Source: Leucosporidium creatinivorum (Eukaryota > Basidiomycota > Microbotryomycetes > Leucosporidiales > Leucosporidiaceae). From it: a stretch of DNA of 64,000 nucleotides. The notes beneath the pieces were generated by a model. It did no database searches, was not told where the DNA came from, and worked only from the letters and a program-made list of their open reading frames with translations. Location: assembly GCA_001600635.1 (NCBI GenBank), contig BCKL01000002.1:1305425-1369424 (forward strand), given 5' to 3'. Position numbers and translations under genes: made by a program. Each line of letters opens with the position of its first letter. Positions within the stretch are counted from its first letter, which is position 1. This document shows positions 25,633-37,537 of this stretch, piece after piece.

Positions 25633-26611
25633 ATGTCTGAGCAAGCACAAGGAACTGTTACTATTGATACCGTCGAGGGCACTCGCTCCAGGGGAGAGAC
25701 CAAGTCTCGCAAGGGTCAGTCTTTGGCAGTCCTCTCCCTCTGCTAACATCTGTAGCTTTGTACATCAGACAGCTGACTTCTCTCTCTCTCTTTCATGTAC
25801 ACTACACCGCTCTAGCCCTGTCCAAGTTGGGACTGCAAAAGGTCGAGGGCATCAACCGTGTCGTGATGCGTCGTCCCAAGGGTGTAGGCTGTTCATTGTC
25901 TCTTCTGTAGCGCTCTACCTCTCGCTAATCCCTCTCTACTACTCTAACAGCAACTCGTCATCATCGCCCAACCCGAGGTATTCAAGTCGTGCGCCCTCTC
26001 TCTCCCTCACCCGCCTTCTCCCACCCTTACTAACCTCTCTTGCTCTGTATCAAAGGCCCATCTCCGACTCGTACATCGTCTTTGGCGAGTCCGTCACCGA
26101 GAACAACGCCCAGAACCAATTCGCCATGGCCCAGCAGCAGATGATGCAGGCTGAGGCGATGGCTCAGGCCCAGAGGGCTGCCGAGGGGCAGGAGCAGGAG
26201 GGGAATGGAAAGGCCGCGGTCAAGGAGAGTGGAGAGGAGGAGGATGGTGAGGAGGAGGTTAGTGAGGAGGGATTGGACGCGGGGGATAGTGAGTAGAGTC
26301 TTGAGCTGTTCGCGACTAGAATGTGAGGGGTCGGAGCTGACACGGCGTCGCTGCTACTCTCCTGCAGTCGATGTCATCATGCAGCAGGTAACGCTCTCAC
26401 CTCCCCTCTTTCTCTTCTACAGCGCTAACCCCCTCCCTTCGTTCTGCTCTGCTCCACAGGCCAGCTGCTCACGAGCCAAGGGTGCGCCTTCGCCTCTCTC
26501 TCCCCCTCTTAACGCCTACTAACCCTCTTGTTCTGACGTCTTACAGCCGCCCAGGCACTCAAAAACACCAAGGGCGACTTGGTACAGGCCATCCTCGATG
26601 CTCAGGCTTGA
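25633..26611 (+). CDS. EGD2: Nascent polypeptide-associated complex subunit alpha
   Basis: Seven coding exons, several tiny. The start MSEQAQGTVTIDTVEG leads to the NAC domain: ALSKLGLQKVEGINRVVMRR, PKGQLVIIAQPEVFKS, then PISDSYIVFGES. A Gln/Met/Ala-rich linker and an acidic stretch follow. The UBA domain is assembled from exons of 20 nt (26368-26387) and 22 nt (26460-26481) and the last exon: GDIDVIMQQ-ASCSRAK-AAQALKNTKG. NAC binds nascent chains at the ribosome exit as an alpha/beta dimer. The beta subunit is not in this window. The stop is at 26609-26611. Confidence 0.95.
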
Positions 26612-26940
26612 TTGTAGCCCGACGAAAGACGGCGCTTCGCTTCGGTCCGCGGAGAGCAAACCAAGGGGGGAGAGAAATTGAAAGCCTACTGTTCAAGGCA
26701 GCTATGAATTGCAGAGAGAGAGAGAGAGATTTCGAGAGCTGATAGAGAGCTATGTGCCGAAGCGAGATGAGGTACAGCTCGAGTTGGAGCTGAGATGAGC
26801 GCTTGGCCCGACCGAAACCGTCGACGTCTCGACGCGCTGCTCTCGCTCTGGTCCTCCTCATCCTGCTCGTCGTCTCTTCTCACCGCCCTCGCCTCCCGTC
26901 GCCCGATTCTGCACCTCACCTCACCAACCCTTCTCTCACG
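26612..26940. other. Intergenic between NAC alpha and the SIKE-like gene
   Basis: 329 bp. It holds a GA repeat at 26712-26729. An in-frame Met at 26794 could extend the downstream gene by 49 Ser/Leu/Arg-rich residues, but nothing in that stretch looks conserved. Confidence 0.4.
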
Positions 26941-28663
26941 GATGACTTTCGTCGACCAACCCTCCTCCTCCTCCTCTCTCCCTCCAAACGCCAACACCAA
27001 CAATGGCGCAGGGGGGGGACCTCTCCCTCCAAACCCAACCGGAGGAGGCGGGGGCACCGAGCTGGACAAGCTCTGGTCCCTCCTCGGTGAGCTCAGTAAC
27101 CAGCTCAGTCATAATCGACAGCAGACGGAGGAGCTACATCGAAGGGCTGAGGAGCTCAAGGTGCGTGCTTGTTGCTCGCTCGCTGTCGGAGGGAGGGTTG
27201 AGCTGACCGGTTGAACTGGGGACTGGGCGGGCAATTGGGATGGACAGACCCAGGCGGTGCATGATAAGACGGGGTTTACGTTGAGGAGGTTTAATGTTGA
27301 TGTGACGAAAGGTGAGTCCGAGTGGAGCTGAGGCGATGAGCGAGCGGGCGGGGGGGAGCTGGCGCGCTGCGCTGGCGAGAGGGCTGGAAAGTGGTGTATG
27401 TAGAGGAGGAGCTGATATTTGGCTTTGCTTTCTGTACCACTCTATATTCCCTCGCAATCCGCCTTCGCCCTCCTCGCCGGCACCTCGTTGCGCACCTCAC
27501 CTCGCCTCAATCCCCGCTCGCTACCACCAATCTCCTACATCTCGCCCCATCTCCCCACACCACCCACACGCCTTCCCTTCCCCACTGCGTCCCCCCCAAT
27601 CAATCGAGCAGAGGAATTCGACTCTGAACTCGAACGGCTCAACATCTCGCTCGTGTTGGAGAATCAAACCCTCCAGCAAGAGAACCGACAACTGAGCGTC
27701 TTGTTGAAGGATTATGAAGGGACATTGGAGGCTGTTATGGGCAAGTTCAGGGGGTATGCGGTGAGTTTGGTGGTTCTCTCTTGCTTCTCTCGCTCGGCGC
27801 TGAGGGAGGAGGAGGGGAGGGGAGCAAGGGGAGAAGGAAGCTGATGCGGTGGGACATGATGCAAACAGCACGCAACACAACAACATCACCTCGACCTCGT
27901 CCGGCACTACGAGTCCATCCTCCTTTCCCTTCCCAGCGCCTCCACCGACACCCTCTCGGCCGACGACCCCTCCCCCTCGCCTCAGCAAACCCAACTAGAC
28001 CCACTGCACCTCCAACTCTCGCTTGCGCACTTGGGGTCGCTCGTCCGAAAAGCGCTGAGGAGTCTGCAAGGCGAGGATCCGGAGGACGTTAGGGGTAGTC
28101 CCATGTTACTGCCTTTTGGCGCTGGGGGGCCGAGTAGTGCAGGAGGCGAGGGGATGGGAGGCGAGTTTGAGGGACAGGAAAAGCTGGTAGGACTCGCCGC
28201 CGCTCTGAGCGGTGGGGGTGGGGGTGCAGCAGGGGGAGGGGGAGGGGGAGGGGGAGCAGCGGAAGGAGCAGGAGGAGGAGAGAGCAGGAGGGGGGAAAGG
28301 GAGAGGGAACCGAGGGACGTCTCCACGGGGGGTTATATCGGTCGAACAGCCTCTACCAACCCTCACTACATACCCACTACATCGACATCCTCGCTCGTCT
28401 CCTCCCCACCCCGTTCCTCCTCCTCATCCTCTTCCTCTTCATCATCCACCGGCGCCGAAGCAGCAGGCGGAGGGGGGATGATGAGGCACGACAATGAGCT
28501 CAGAGGACCAGTGGACGATGCGCTGGAGAGGGAGATTGAGTTGGAGCAGTTGAGGAGGGAGAATGAGGAATTGAGGAGGTTGTTGGGGATCAGTGTCGAG
28601 ATGGAGGAGGGTTTGGCGGCTGAGGCAATGGAGGTTGGCGAAGAGATGGGGGAGAGGCCATGA
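26941..28663 (+). CDS. Coiled-coil protein, SIKE/FGFR1OP2-like candidate STRIPAK component
   Basis: Four exons. The chosen start [11 protein letters not shown] is followed by a Gly/Pro-rich leader. The helical core reads [20 protein letters not shown], then [12 protein letters not shown], then [20 protein letters not shown] and [20 protein letters not shown]. The pattern of an Asn/Glu-rich coiled coil followed by a Lys-Tyr/Phe-Arg end resembles SIKE1/FGFR1OP2 and fission yeast Csc4 of the STRIPAK/SIP complex. The C-terminal half has long Gly, Ser and Ala runs and ends in another coiled coil ([20 protein letters not shown]). The family call rests on pattern similarity only. A generic coiled-coil scaffold is the alternative. 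Confidence 0.55.
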
Positions 28664-29053
28664 GCGGGCGAGGCGAGGGCGTGTATAGTGTGATGCCGAG
28701 GAGTAATTTGTCGTTTCGTTTTGCAGTCATCTCCGCCGCGCTGTGAGCGAGCGAGCGCGCAAGTCTCGGCGACACGATTTGGGCGCTCGTCGCTCGGAAT
28801 CGAGGAGCAAGCAGTTTCGTTCTTAACCCCCCTCCCTCCCTCCCTCACTCACTCGCTGCTGCTCTCCTCTGCCGCGCCGCCTCCCTCGCGCCGCCCCAGT
28901 CTCGGCGTTGCGTTCGCTTAAAACCACCCTCCTTCGTCGAATATTGCAAGACCAGCTCGCTACATAGTCACCCTCCCTCTCCTTCTCCCTGCCCTCCCAT
29001 CGCCTTCGACCCCCCCTCCATTGGCCACCTGGGTCCTCCAGCGAGCCACATAG
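28664..29053. other. Convergent 3' intergenic region
   Basis: 390 bp between the stops of two converging genes. CT-rich, with no ORF or structured RNA that I recognise. Confidence 0.5.
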
Positions 29054-30367
29054 TCAATCAAAAGGCAACGGCGGCACGGGCGGCAAACTCGAGAAACTAG
29101 CCTCGGCGCCGAGCTTCATCAATCGTTTGGGCTCGAGTCTCGTGCCATCTGGAGGAGCTTCTCTTGCTGCTCCTCCTCCCCCTGCATCGAATGAGGGTGA
29201 GGTGGTGGTGGGAAAGGTATGGGGAAGGCGGTAGGGGTGGTGGGAAGGCACAGTCGGCGGCCGGTGCTCTGAGGAGGAGAAGGAGGACGGGTACGGAGGG
29301 GCGTGGGAAGCGGGAGCGAGGAAGATGCCGCTTGAGCCTGAGCTGGAGGGTCGGGGAGGCGAGTAGTGCGAGTGGGAGGGTACAGAAGTGCGTCTTGTCG
29401 TCGTCGGAGGAGGAGGCGGCGGATAGTCCAAGTGGCTGTGGCTGTGGCTGAACGCGTTGCTCGGTCGCCGCTCCCCTTCCGCCGAGCTGGAGGGTAGCGG
29501 CTCGTTGATCCGCGTCCAGAAGTCTTCGTACGAGGTCGTTGGTTCCAGTACTTCTGCTTCCTGAGTTTCTTGCGAGGACGAGTCACCGTTAATGACGGAG
29601 CGAAAGGACCATTGGGGCGCGAGAGTCGGTGAGTGGGAATGCGACTCGGAGTGCTCAGCGGTGTGCAGGGAGGGGCGTGTGGGCGGTGCTGGTTGCGGTG
29701 GTGGGGATGATGAGGGAGCTTTTCGCTTTCCCAGCGAGACGGCGCTGCTGCTCCTCTGCTCCTTCTTCTGCGCCGAGCCCTGCCACTCCTGCTCCGAGCG
29801 CCGAGCCCCCTGCTCTCTCCCCGCAACCCTCGCCTTCCTCGCCTCCTCTTCCACCTTCCGTTCCCTCTCCCTCTTCTCAGCTTGCTCCTTGAACCGTCTG
29901 CATCACCTCGAATCGTCAGCTCAACCCACCGAGGAGGACAAGAGGGCTCAGCAAGGCTCACCCGAACTCCAAGTTCTCGACCTCCTCAAAGCGTTGTTTG
30001 GTCCATCCTCTCTGTAGTTTGAAGTTGGAGTACTCCAGTCGGAGTGCCAAGGCCTGGGAGAGCTGTACAAGGTGGTGCAGATGCAGGGTGAGCTAGCGTC
30101 TCATAAACAAGCTGTACGCACCTCTGAGGCTCGCTGGAGTCGATTCTGCTGTACTTGAGCTGCGGGAGGTGGGTACAGAGATGATGGTGGTACTGCTCCT
30201 GGGTCTGCTGCTGAGGTGGAAGCGAGAGCAGCGGCGGGAGGAGAGCGAGAGGTTGGACGACGAGCAGCTGCTGCTGGAGGGGGAGGCGGGGAGGTGTGTA
30301 GGTCGTGTGAGTCTGGATTTGATGTACTGCTCTTCCTCCGCTTTGAACCTCGAGGAGGGGCGAACAT
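29054..30367 (-). CDS. Uncharacterised nuclear-type protein
   Basis: Not recognised. Three exons. It starts MFAPPRGSKRRKSSTSNPDS, with a basic nuclear-localisation-like cluster, then Pro/Ala-rich sequence. The only ordered-looking segment is SQALALRLEYSNFKLQRGWT followed by KQRFEEVENLEFGRFKEQ, an amphipathic helix pair leading into a charged coiled coil (EKRERERKVEEEARKARVA). The rest is Ser/Pro/His-rich and disordered, with short poly-Pro runs, ending FSSLPPVPPLPFD. The single conserved helix block could be a protein-docking motif of a transcription or chromatin factor; this is a guess. Confidence 0.6.
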
Positions 30368-31523
30368 GGAAGCGAGGCGAGTGAGAAGCGGGAGGACAAG
30401 CCTGGCAGAGAAGCGGAGCGGGGGAAGCTGGCTCATTGTGAGCGGAGTTCTACAGGTTGGTAGAGCAGGGTAGTGCTTCACTATACTTATCAAGACTGCC
30501 TATAGCCTGCGCAGAGCTCCTCAGCCTATGGGCAGCTCGACCGAAGTCAGAACCGCTTCTTTTCGAGGGCTCAGTCCAATGAGGCTTGTCAGACGGTGTA
30601 CAAGGCAGCTCTTCCAGGTTAAACATATGTGCGCATCTATCCTGCACCCCCAAGCGAGCTAAGGATGCTCGGCCCCGCGAGAACCACTCAAGAAGCCATC
30701 GCCGAGCTGCCTTTACCGAGCTGTAGCGCGGTAGGCATCTTTTGAGCGGCCCCTCTTCATCCAGCAGGAGGCTCAACATTACTCAGCCTCAATACCGAGG
30801 GGCGCCAGCACCCATGTGACCTTTGGTGCCCCAGTCACCGAAGCTCGGTCGAGCAAATCTCGTGGAGTCCCTCTCGGCTGGGTTTTGCTCGTGAAGAAAA
30901 CGAGCAGAAGCTGTCGCTCTTGTGAGGTAGCTACAACTCACAAGTGTAGAGATGCTTTGAGAGACTGCGGCAGCGATTTGTACTGTAATAGCATGTAGGG
31001 GAAGTTCCTAATCTGAGACCGGCGGGAGAGAGTTGGTGGGTCGAAGCGGAGATGTAAGCTGAAGATGAAGAGGTCAGATAGCTCGGAGTTGGCTAATAAT
31101 AATGCTGGGCAGCTACCCACAGCTTATGCAAGCCTGTTGACGCACAGAAACCGGCTTCGGAGGAAGGGAAAGGAGCGGCCTTCTGCGAAGGAGCAGAGAT
31201 GGGGTGTAGAAGCGCGACAAGAGCGAGGGTGAGCTCGTAGTGATAGTACAATGCTATCTGCAGCTCGAATTGATCGTATTTGACTTGCTGAAAGTAGTGA
31301 GCAATTCTCTCAGCTCTCCAACCGGGACGCATCTCTGCTGGACGGCTCAGCTTCCGCCCACATCTTCCTCTCGTCCCTCTCTCGGCTACAGGCTTCTCGC
31401 ATCGCTTAGCAGGTATCCCTATCGACCTACACGCGCTCTCAGGCATCTTCTAGACTTTTCCCCTCTCTCATTCGACCCTCTCGGCAGCTTTGAACGAGGA
31501 AGCGAGCTACCCGCTTACGGACC
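30368..31523. other. 1.16 kb divergent intergenic region upstream of SCH9
   Basis: No ORF with convincing codon use or domains. It is less GC-rich than its surroundings. It presumably holds the promoters of both flanking genes and a long SCH9 leader. Several short ATG-started frames could be uORFs. Confidence 0.45.
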
Positions 31524-34500
31524 ATGTTCAAGCTCTTTGGCGGCGTATCATCTGCACCGGACCAGACGACGCCCAAAGCCTCGGCGCAAGCTACACCCAA
31601 CCCCTTTGATTCCCTACCCCAGCCTCCTACAACTTCAACACCGCAACGAACAAACTCGATCGCTTCCCTCGCCGCCTTGCTCCCCTCGGGCGCTCGTACT
31701 CCCACCGTTCGACAGCACCCGCCGTCTGCAGGACAACAGCAGCGTGATTCCATCAGCGGCGGAGGTTTCTTCTCCGCAACCGCTGGTCCAGGGGATGTCA
31801 CGCCAGGGGGACTAGGCGCAGGCCCAGCACCAGTGACGCCCGGCGGGCTGCCAACGACCGGTACGTTTCCAACTCAAACAAAGAGGGGGGGCTACAGAGG
31901 CTATGTGGGGGGTGCATCATCCTTGTACAGCCGATTCTGACGCCCATTTCCCTCTCTCTCTCTCTCCCTCTTACCATCCTCTTCGAAATGGGCGCCCCGA
32001 CTGAATTCCCCTTTCCTCATCTGCCTACGCCGCTCCCCTCGCCTCCCGCAACAGCCATCTCCCGAGTGGAACCCGACTTCTCGTTCAAAACCCAGCCCGC
32101 CGCGCTCGCTCGCAAGAAGGACTCGGCCTACTCGCCCAAAGGCAAGCTCTTCGTCAAGCTCATCGCCGCCCGACACCTCTCGGCCCCTTCCGCCGCCTCA
32201 CGCCCGTACGTCGTCGTCACGTTCGACCAAAACGAATTCGTCTCGAGGGAGCCGATACACGAGGAAGGAGAGGAAGCCGTCGGAGTCGCTCGCATTAAGG
32301 GAGACGCGAGCCCCGGCCCTGCTGCGAAGGGCCTCCCTTCCCCCTCGAATGGGGCGACCAAGCTGCCCGAGGAGCCCATGAACAGCCCTCCGAGCACGAC
32401 TACCACGCTCTCCCCACCACCACTGGGATCAGGCCTTGGTCGAGCGCTGAGCCAGAGCCCGCGGAATGGATCCGTCGCCTCCTCCGACGAAGGCAGCAGC
32501 AGCAATGGAACGGCATCGCCTGCACCACCACCGCGGTTGGCTCCCGTCGACGCGCCAGCAATGAAGGTCGATGGCGAGATTACCCCTCAAGCGGAGAATG
32601 TCGCCGACCCGCTCGCCTCGCTCTCAGCTTACAACCCTACTTGGAAGCACGAGGTCTTCTTGTGCGTTCGCGTCTTCAGTTTCAGCTCGAGGAAGATGGA
32701 GGCTAACCTCGGTCACCTTACAGCGACGTCATGAACGAGAAGAGTGTGCTGCAGATTTCCATCTACGACCGCTCGGTGGAGGAGGAGATGTTCTTGGGAA
32801 CCGTCGAGGTCCGGCCGAAGCTCGTTAACGGACATACCGTCGACCAGTGGTTTGAGTGAGTTGTTTCTCGGTGTGGGAGAGTGGAGTAAAGCTGACCCTT
32901 CTGTTTCCACGCAGGCTCGTACCTCGGTGGGAGGAGGAGGAAGCCGTTACGGGCGAGATTCGCGTTCAGATTCGCTTCGAGAAGTCCGAGGTCCGTCACA
33001 ACCGTCTTCTCACTCTTTGCGTATCCGCCGCTAACCACATCTCTGATCAGCAGGGCAAGCGAGGCCTCCAGGTCAACGACTTCGACTTTCTCCGAATGAT
33101 CGGCAAGGGCACCTTCGGCCGAGTCTTCCAAGTTCGCAAGAAGGACACGCACCGCATCTACGCCATGAAGGTTCTCTCCAAGCGCGAGATTGTCGCCAAG
33201 AAGGAGGTGGCCCACACGATTGGCGAGCGCAAGATCCTGCAGAAGTCGAGCGACAGCCCCTTCCTCCTCGGCCTCAAGTTCTCGTTCCAGTCGGAAACCG
33301 ACCTCTACCTCGTCATGGACTACAAGTGCGGAGGAGAGCTCTTTCATCACCTGCAGAAGGAGGGACGCTTCACCGAGGATCGCGCTCGCTTCTACACGGC
33401 CGAGATTGTCCTCGCGTTCGAGCATCTGCACAAATACGATATCGTCTACCGGTTCGTCTTTTTCCCTCTCTTCCTGGGAGCTCCTCGCTGACCTAGCATC
33501 CATACCACAGCGACCTCAAGCCCGAGAACATCCTCCTCGACGCGACCGGCCACATCGTCCTCTGCGATTTCGGCCTCTCCAAGCCCGACCTCCCCTCGGA
33601 CGCCCTTACCAATACCTTCTGCGGCACGACCGAGTACCTCGCACCCGAAGTACTGCTCGACGACCATGGATACTCCAAGCTCGTCGACTTCTGGTGAGTG
33701 GGCGTGGCCGTCGGCGCTGGTCCGCAGCAGAAGCTCATTTAACCTCGTCATTATCATCGCAGGTCATTGGGCGTGTTGCTCTTCGAGATGTGCTGTGGAT
33801 GGAGTCCGTTCTACGCAGAGGATACGCAGCAGATGTACAAGCTCATGTACGTCGTCTTGCAGCGCCTCGCCGTCTCGAGCTCGCCGAGCCGGGCCGACTC
33901 CTCACAGCGCCGAAACTGACGCTCATTCCTACTCGCAGTTGCTTCGGCAAGGTCAAGTTCCCTCGAGGTGTCATCGGCGAGGATGGCAAGCAGTTCGTCA
34001 AGGGCGTAAGTCGTCGCTTATTCGGACCCCTCCCTATCTTTCTCGAGGCTGACTTTGGGCCTCCCCCCGCCCACAGCTCCTCAACCGCAACCCCAAGCAC
34101 CGACTCGGAGCTACCCGCGACGCCGAGGAGCTCAAGGAGCACGCCTTCTTCAAATCCATCGACTGGGACCACCTCGCCGCGCGGCAAATCGCTCCTCCTT
34201 TCAAGCCCTACGTCGATTCGGACGAGTCGGTCGCCAACTTTGATCCCGAGTTCACCGAGGCAAACCTTTTCGACGAGGCGCCAGCAGATGTCAACTTTGA
34301 CGAGGACGATCCGAGTCCCGCGTGGCTGGATCAGGCGAGCAAGCAGGCGAGGGCGTCGACAACGGCGGCCGCGCCGATAGAGATGCGACCGCAGAAGAGG
34401 CCGCCAATGGAGACGCTCTCCAACAGTCTGCAGGAGAACTTCCGTGAGTTCTTTGCCCCTCTTCCGCGTTCTCGAGCTCGAGACTGACCTTGCTTCTTCT

Positions 34501-34657
34501 CGACCGAACAGGCGGCTTCACCTTCTCTGGCGAGGGCGAGTCGATGATCCACCACGCAGCAGGCGTCTTTGCCAACACCCGCATTCACTCTCCGTCGCCT
34601 CCTTCATCAACGGACAAGGACGACGAGTGGGAGGATACGCCGATGAAGGGAGCCTAG
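31524..34657 (+). CDS. SCH9: AGC kinase SCH9 (C2 domain plus kinase)
   Basis: Ten or so exons. The order is a Ser/Thr/Pro-rich leader, a C2 domain split by a Ser/Pro-rich insert ([34 protein letters not shown], then after the insert [27 protein letters not shown]), then the kinase domain: [47 protein letters not shown], and an activation loop [15 protein letters not shown]. The AGC tail contains [10 protein letters not shown] as the hydrophobic motif. Sch9 is the fungal S6K/Akt-like kinase downstream of TORC1. The His of the His-Arg-Asp triad is replaced, since the exon join reads IVYR-DLKPEN; Tyr-Arg-Asp is usual in this family. The protein ends [10 protein letters not shown]. Confidence 0.93.
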
Positions 34658-35053
34658 AGCCGTCGTCGAGTCGAGTAGAGGTCAGGCCTCGTCGTAGGGC
34701 ACACGAGGCGCCTCGCAGGTTGCAGAGGAGGAGGAGGGAGACCGAACAAACGAACGAACGAGCACGCTATGGACCCTATTACCTTTCCCTTTCTACACGC
34801 ACCTACCCTTTTCATTCCCCTTTTTCTTCTCCCTCTCTCGCTGTGCATACTAGCATTTGAGTCTTCCCTCTTCCTCTCAGCCTTATGAATAATTCCTCTA
34901 GCCTTCTCCCTCTTGCATGTAACCCTTCCATCATCTTTCCTCTCGAGGGCGGAAGCGAGAGCCGAGCGAGCGCGAGCCGAGACGAAGGAAGCTGACTCCC
35001 TCGTTACAAGCCGAGATCTCGACGCACACCACAAGCAAGCTTTTCGTCGCTAC
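34658..35053. other. Convergent 3' intergenic region
   Basis: 396 bp between the SCH9 stop and the MYND gene stop. It contains CT-rich 3' UTR-like sequence and no recognisable gene. Confidence 0.5.
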
Positions 35054-37205
35054 TCAGTCCTGCTCATCGACCTTGCTGTCCTCCATCTCTCTGAGCAGAT
35101 CGTCGGCGTTGCTGTCGTTCGGCGCCAAGTCAGCGCCGAATCGATGAAGGGCGGAGAGGGGAGAGGGAACAGTGGACTTTGGCTCACCCTGGTCCAGTGA
35201 TGACGATGAACATGAACTTCATCGCCTCCCTCAAGCACTCGGGCATGTCCTTCATCCCAGGGCTGTCCTCGACGATGAAGTCGCCTGCTCGTCCTCGGTC
35301 GTAGAGATCCCGACGGCGCTCGTGCTCTTGACTGTAGAGGCGCAGCGAGGGAGAAGGTATCAACTCGACTGCGAAGCCTGCAGAGAAGCGAGCCGAACTG
35401 ACCGAAAGTAGATCGCGTTGCGCCAAGTCGTCCTCTCCACCTCCCTTCCCGGCTCCGACAAGGCTTCCCTCCCCACCTCAATCAACTCCTCGACCTTCTC
35501 CTCGGCGATCTCGAACGCCGCCATCAGCTGCTTCAAAAGCTCGGCGCGGTCCACCTTCCCACAGTCTGCTTCCTCGGGCGTGGGATCCCTCTTGGCTGCT
35601 CCAAAGTCGCGCGTGAAGCTAGGCTTGTTCCGATTCCACATGAGCTCGGGACATTCGAGGAGGCAGCCGAGGAGGATACCGAGCGACTTGTCGTCCCGTT
35701 GGTGAATTGCCGAATCGCGGATGGCCATCATGCGCTCGCTTTGCTGCTGGGTCGTGAAGAGGTCGCCTCCAGCTTTGCCGACGACGTAGAGAGGAGCCTG
35801 ACACAAGCGACCGGATCCTTCTATGCGCCCGCCGAAGAACCAGAGCGCCTCCGCCTCTGCATTGAACGCCTCAAAGCTGCGAAGCTGGACTTGGAGAAGC
35901 TGGTTGAGAGGGGAAGAGAGCGAGGTAGACGAAAAGAGGGGGATGGCCGATGCATCTCTGAGCGCCTGACCGCAGGTATCCTTGTGCTTCACGCCGAGCT
36001 TGTGGTTTGCTCGCTGGCATTCCCTGTCATACGGTGAAGTCGAGGGTCAGTCTCGAGGTGCAAGGAATGAAGCTACGACGCACGAAGAGCACCAGGGTAC
36101 ATGTCGTGCGGCTTTGAGGCATTTGCTGCAGTAGAGGAACTTCTTGGACGCGAGCCAGTTGGCTATTGAAAGCGCCGAACTCGGCGTCAGCGGACGCCGA
36201 AGAGCGAACGAGCGAGCCTCCACGCATCTTACCCCTCATAGGACATCCGGTACAGGTCTCGAAGACCGGCTCGTGTTCTCCTAGCTGGGGAAGACGACCC
36301 TCGATGGCGATGAAAGCCGAGTTGTTGCTCGTCGTGTACTCGCGAGGGTTGAAGTTGATCATTCCGACTGGGACGAGCTCTTTACCCTCCTACACAAGCA
36401 GAAGCGTCAGCTTGATGTCGCTCGCAGACTGAGGCGAGCTTACAATGACGCTGAAGAGGTCCACAACGACTTCGAGGAGGTATGAATGACGGGTGAGGCG
36501 CTGCTCCTCCTGGAAAGCGCGGAGAGCTCTCGATGCGGGAAGGAGAGTCTCCTGGTCGAAGTCGAAGAGGAACTTGCGCTCGAAGGACTTGTTGCGCACA
36601 AACACCGACCACTGACCGTCCTGCGACCATCCTTCGACGACGAGCGAGTTGGCGAGCTTGAGCAGGCCGTCTCCGCTGCTGGCGAGCTGCTCGAGAGTGA
36701 TCTCGGGTGCGAGGAAGCGCATCATCTCTCCCCTCTCCGGTCCAGCCGCCCTCCCGCGATGCACATTCTCAAGCACCTGCAGAACGAGCTTCTCCCGCTC
36801 CCCCCTCGTCTTCCTCCTCCACGGCTCGGCGTACCTCTGCTCGAAGTCCTGAGCTGTCGTCTTCTCCATGAGCAGCAGACCTTCTCCTCTGACCGACTTT
36901 GCTCCCGCCTCCCGACAGGTGTAGGCCCATTCGTCGACGTAGGCAGTCAACTCGACGGCATCCTCCTTCTCATCGATGAAGGGCGGTGATTCGGGGTCGT
37001 AGAAGACGGCGAGACGGCGCTCCCATTCGGCGTTCCACTCCCGCACGTCGTTGTAGTCGAGTATCGTCAAGCGCTCGTCTTCGGGAGGAGGGGGAGCCGC
37101 CGAGGTGAAGCGACGAGTCGAGCTGGGGAGAGGGCGAGAATCGTTGCTAGCGCTCGAGGGAGATGGGCGAGGGCGGGGAGGCTTTTTCCGACGTGGTGCA
37201 GGCAT
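35054..37205 (-). CDS. MYND zinc-finger protein, upstream-duplicated paralogue A
   Basis: About six exons. It starts MPAPRRKKPPRPRPSPSSAS. The helical N-terminal half (EWNAEWERRLAVFYDPESPP, LTAYVDEWAYTCREAG, LAPEITLEQLASSGDGLLKL) has no known domain. A MYND-type zinc site follows, spread over introns: ETCTGC, then YCSKC, WCSSECQ and HKDTCG. The C-terminal part (RDSAIHQRDDKSLGILLGCL, LKQLMAAFEIAEEKVEELIE) is also shared with the neighbour. The last exon encodes NADDLLREMEDSKVDEQD. MYND fingers bind Pro-rich peptides, so a protein-interaction role is likely. The function is otherwise unknown. Confidence 0.75.
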
Positions 37206-37537
37206 CCTGAGCTCTGAGACGGAGGGTCGAAACGAGAGCGAAGGGCGAGAGTCTGAAGAACGAGGTTGTGGGAGGAGGAAGTGAGGCGAAAGCTCAGCAG
37301 CTCGCCTCTTCGTTCGTCCGCGAGGGGCTAAGAATTGACCTGCAGAGCTGCTGAGTGCGCTCACTCGTAAGAAAGAAAGATGAAGGAAAGAGCACCAGTA
37401 GTCCACTTCAGACTTGACTGAGAGCAGCTCGAACGACACCTGCGCCGAGCTGCTTTTGCAGGTCCCCGCACTCTCTGCCTCGCTCTCTCATCTCTTTAAG
37501 GGAGGTAGAATCCTGCATAATGATAGTTCCGTCAAAT
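37206..37537. other. Intergenic between the two MYND paralogues
   Basis: 332 bp. Promoter of paralogue A and 3' UTR of paralogue B. No copy of the other gene's flanks is apparent by eye. Confidence 0.45.
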
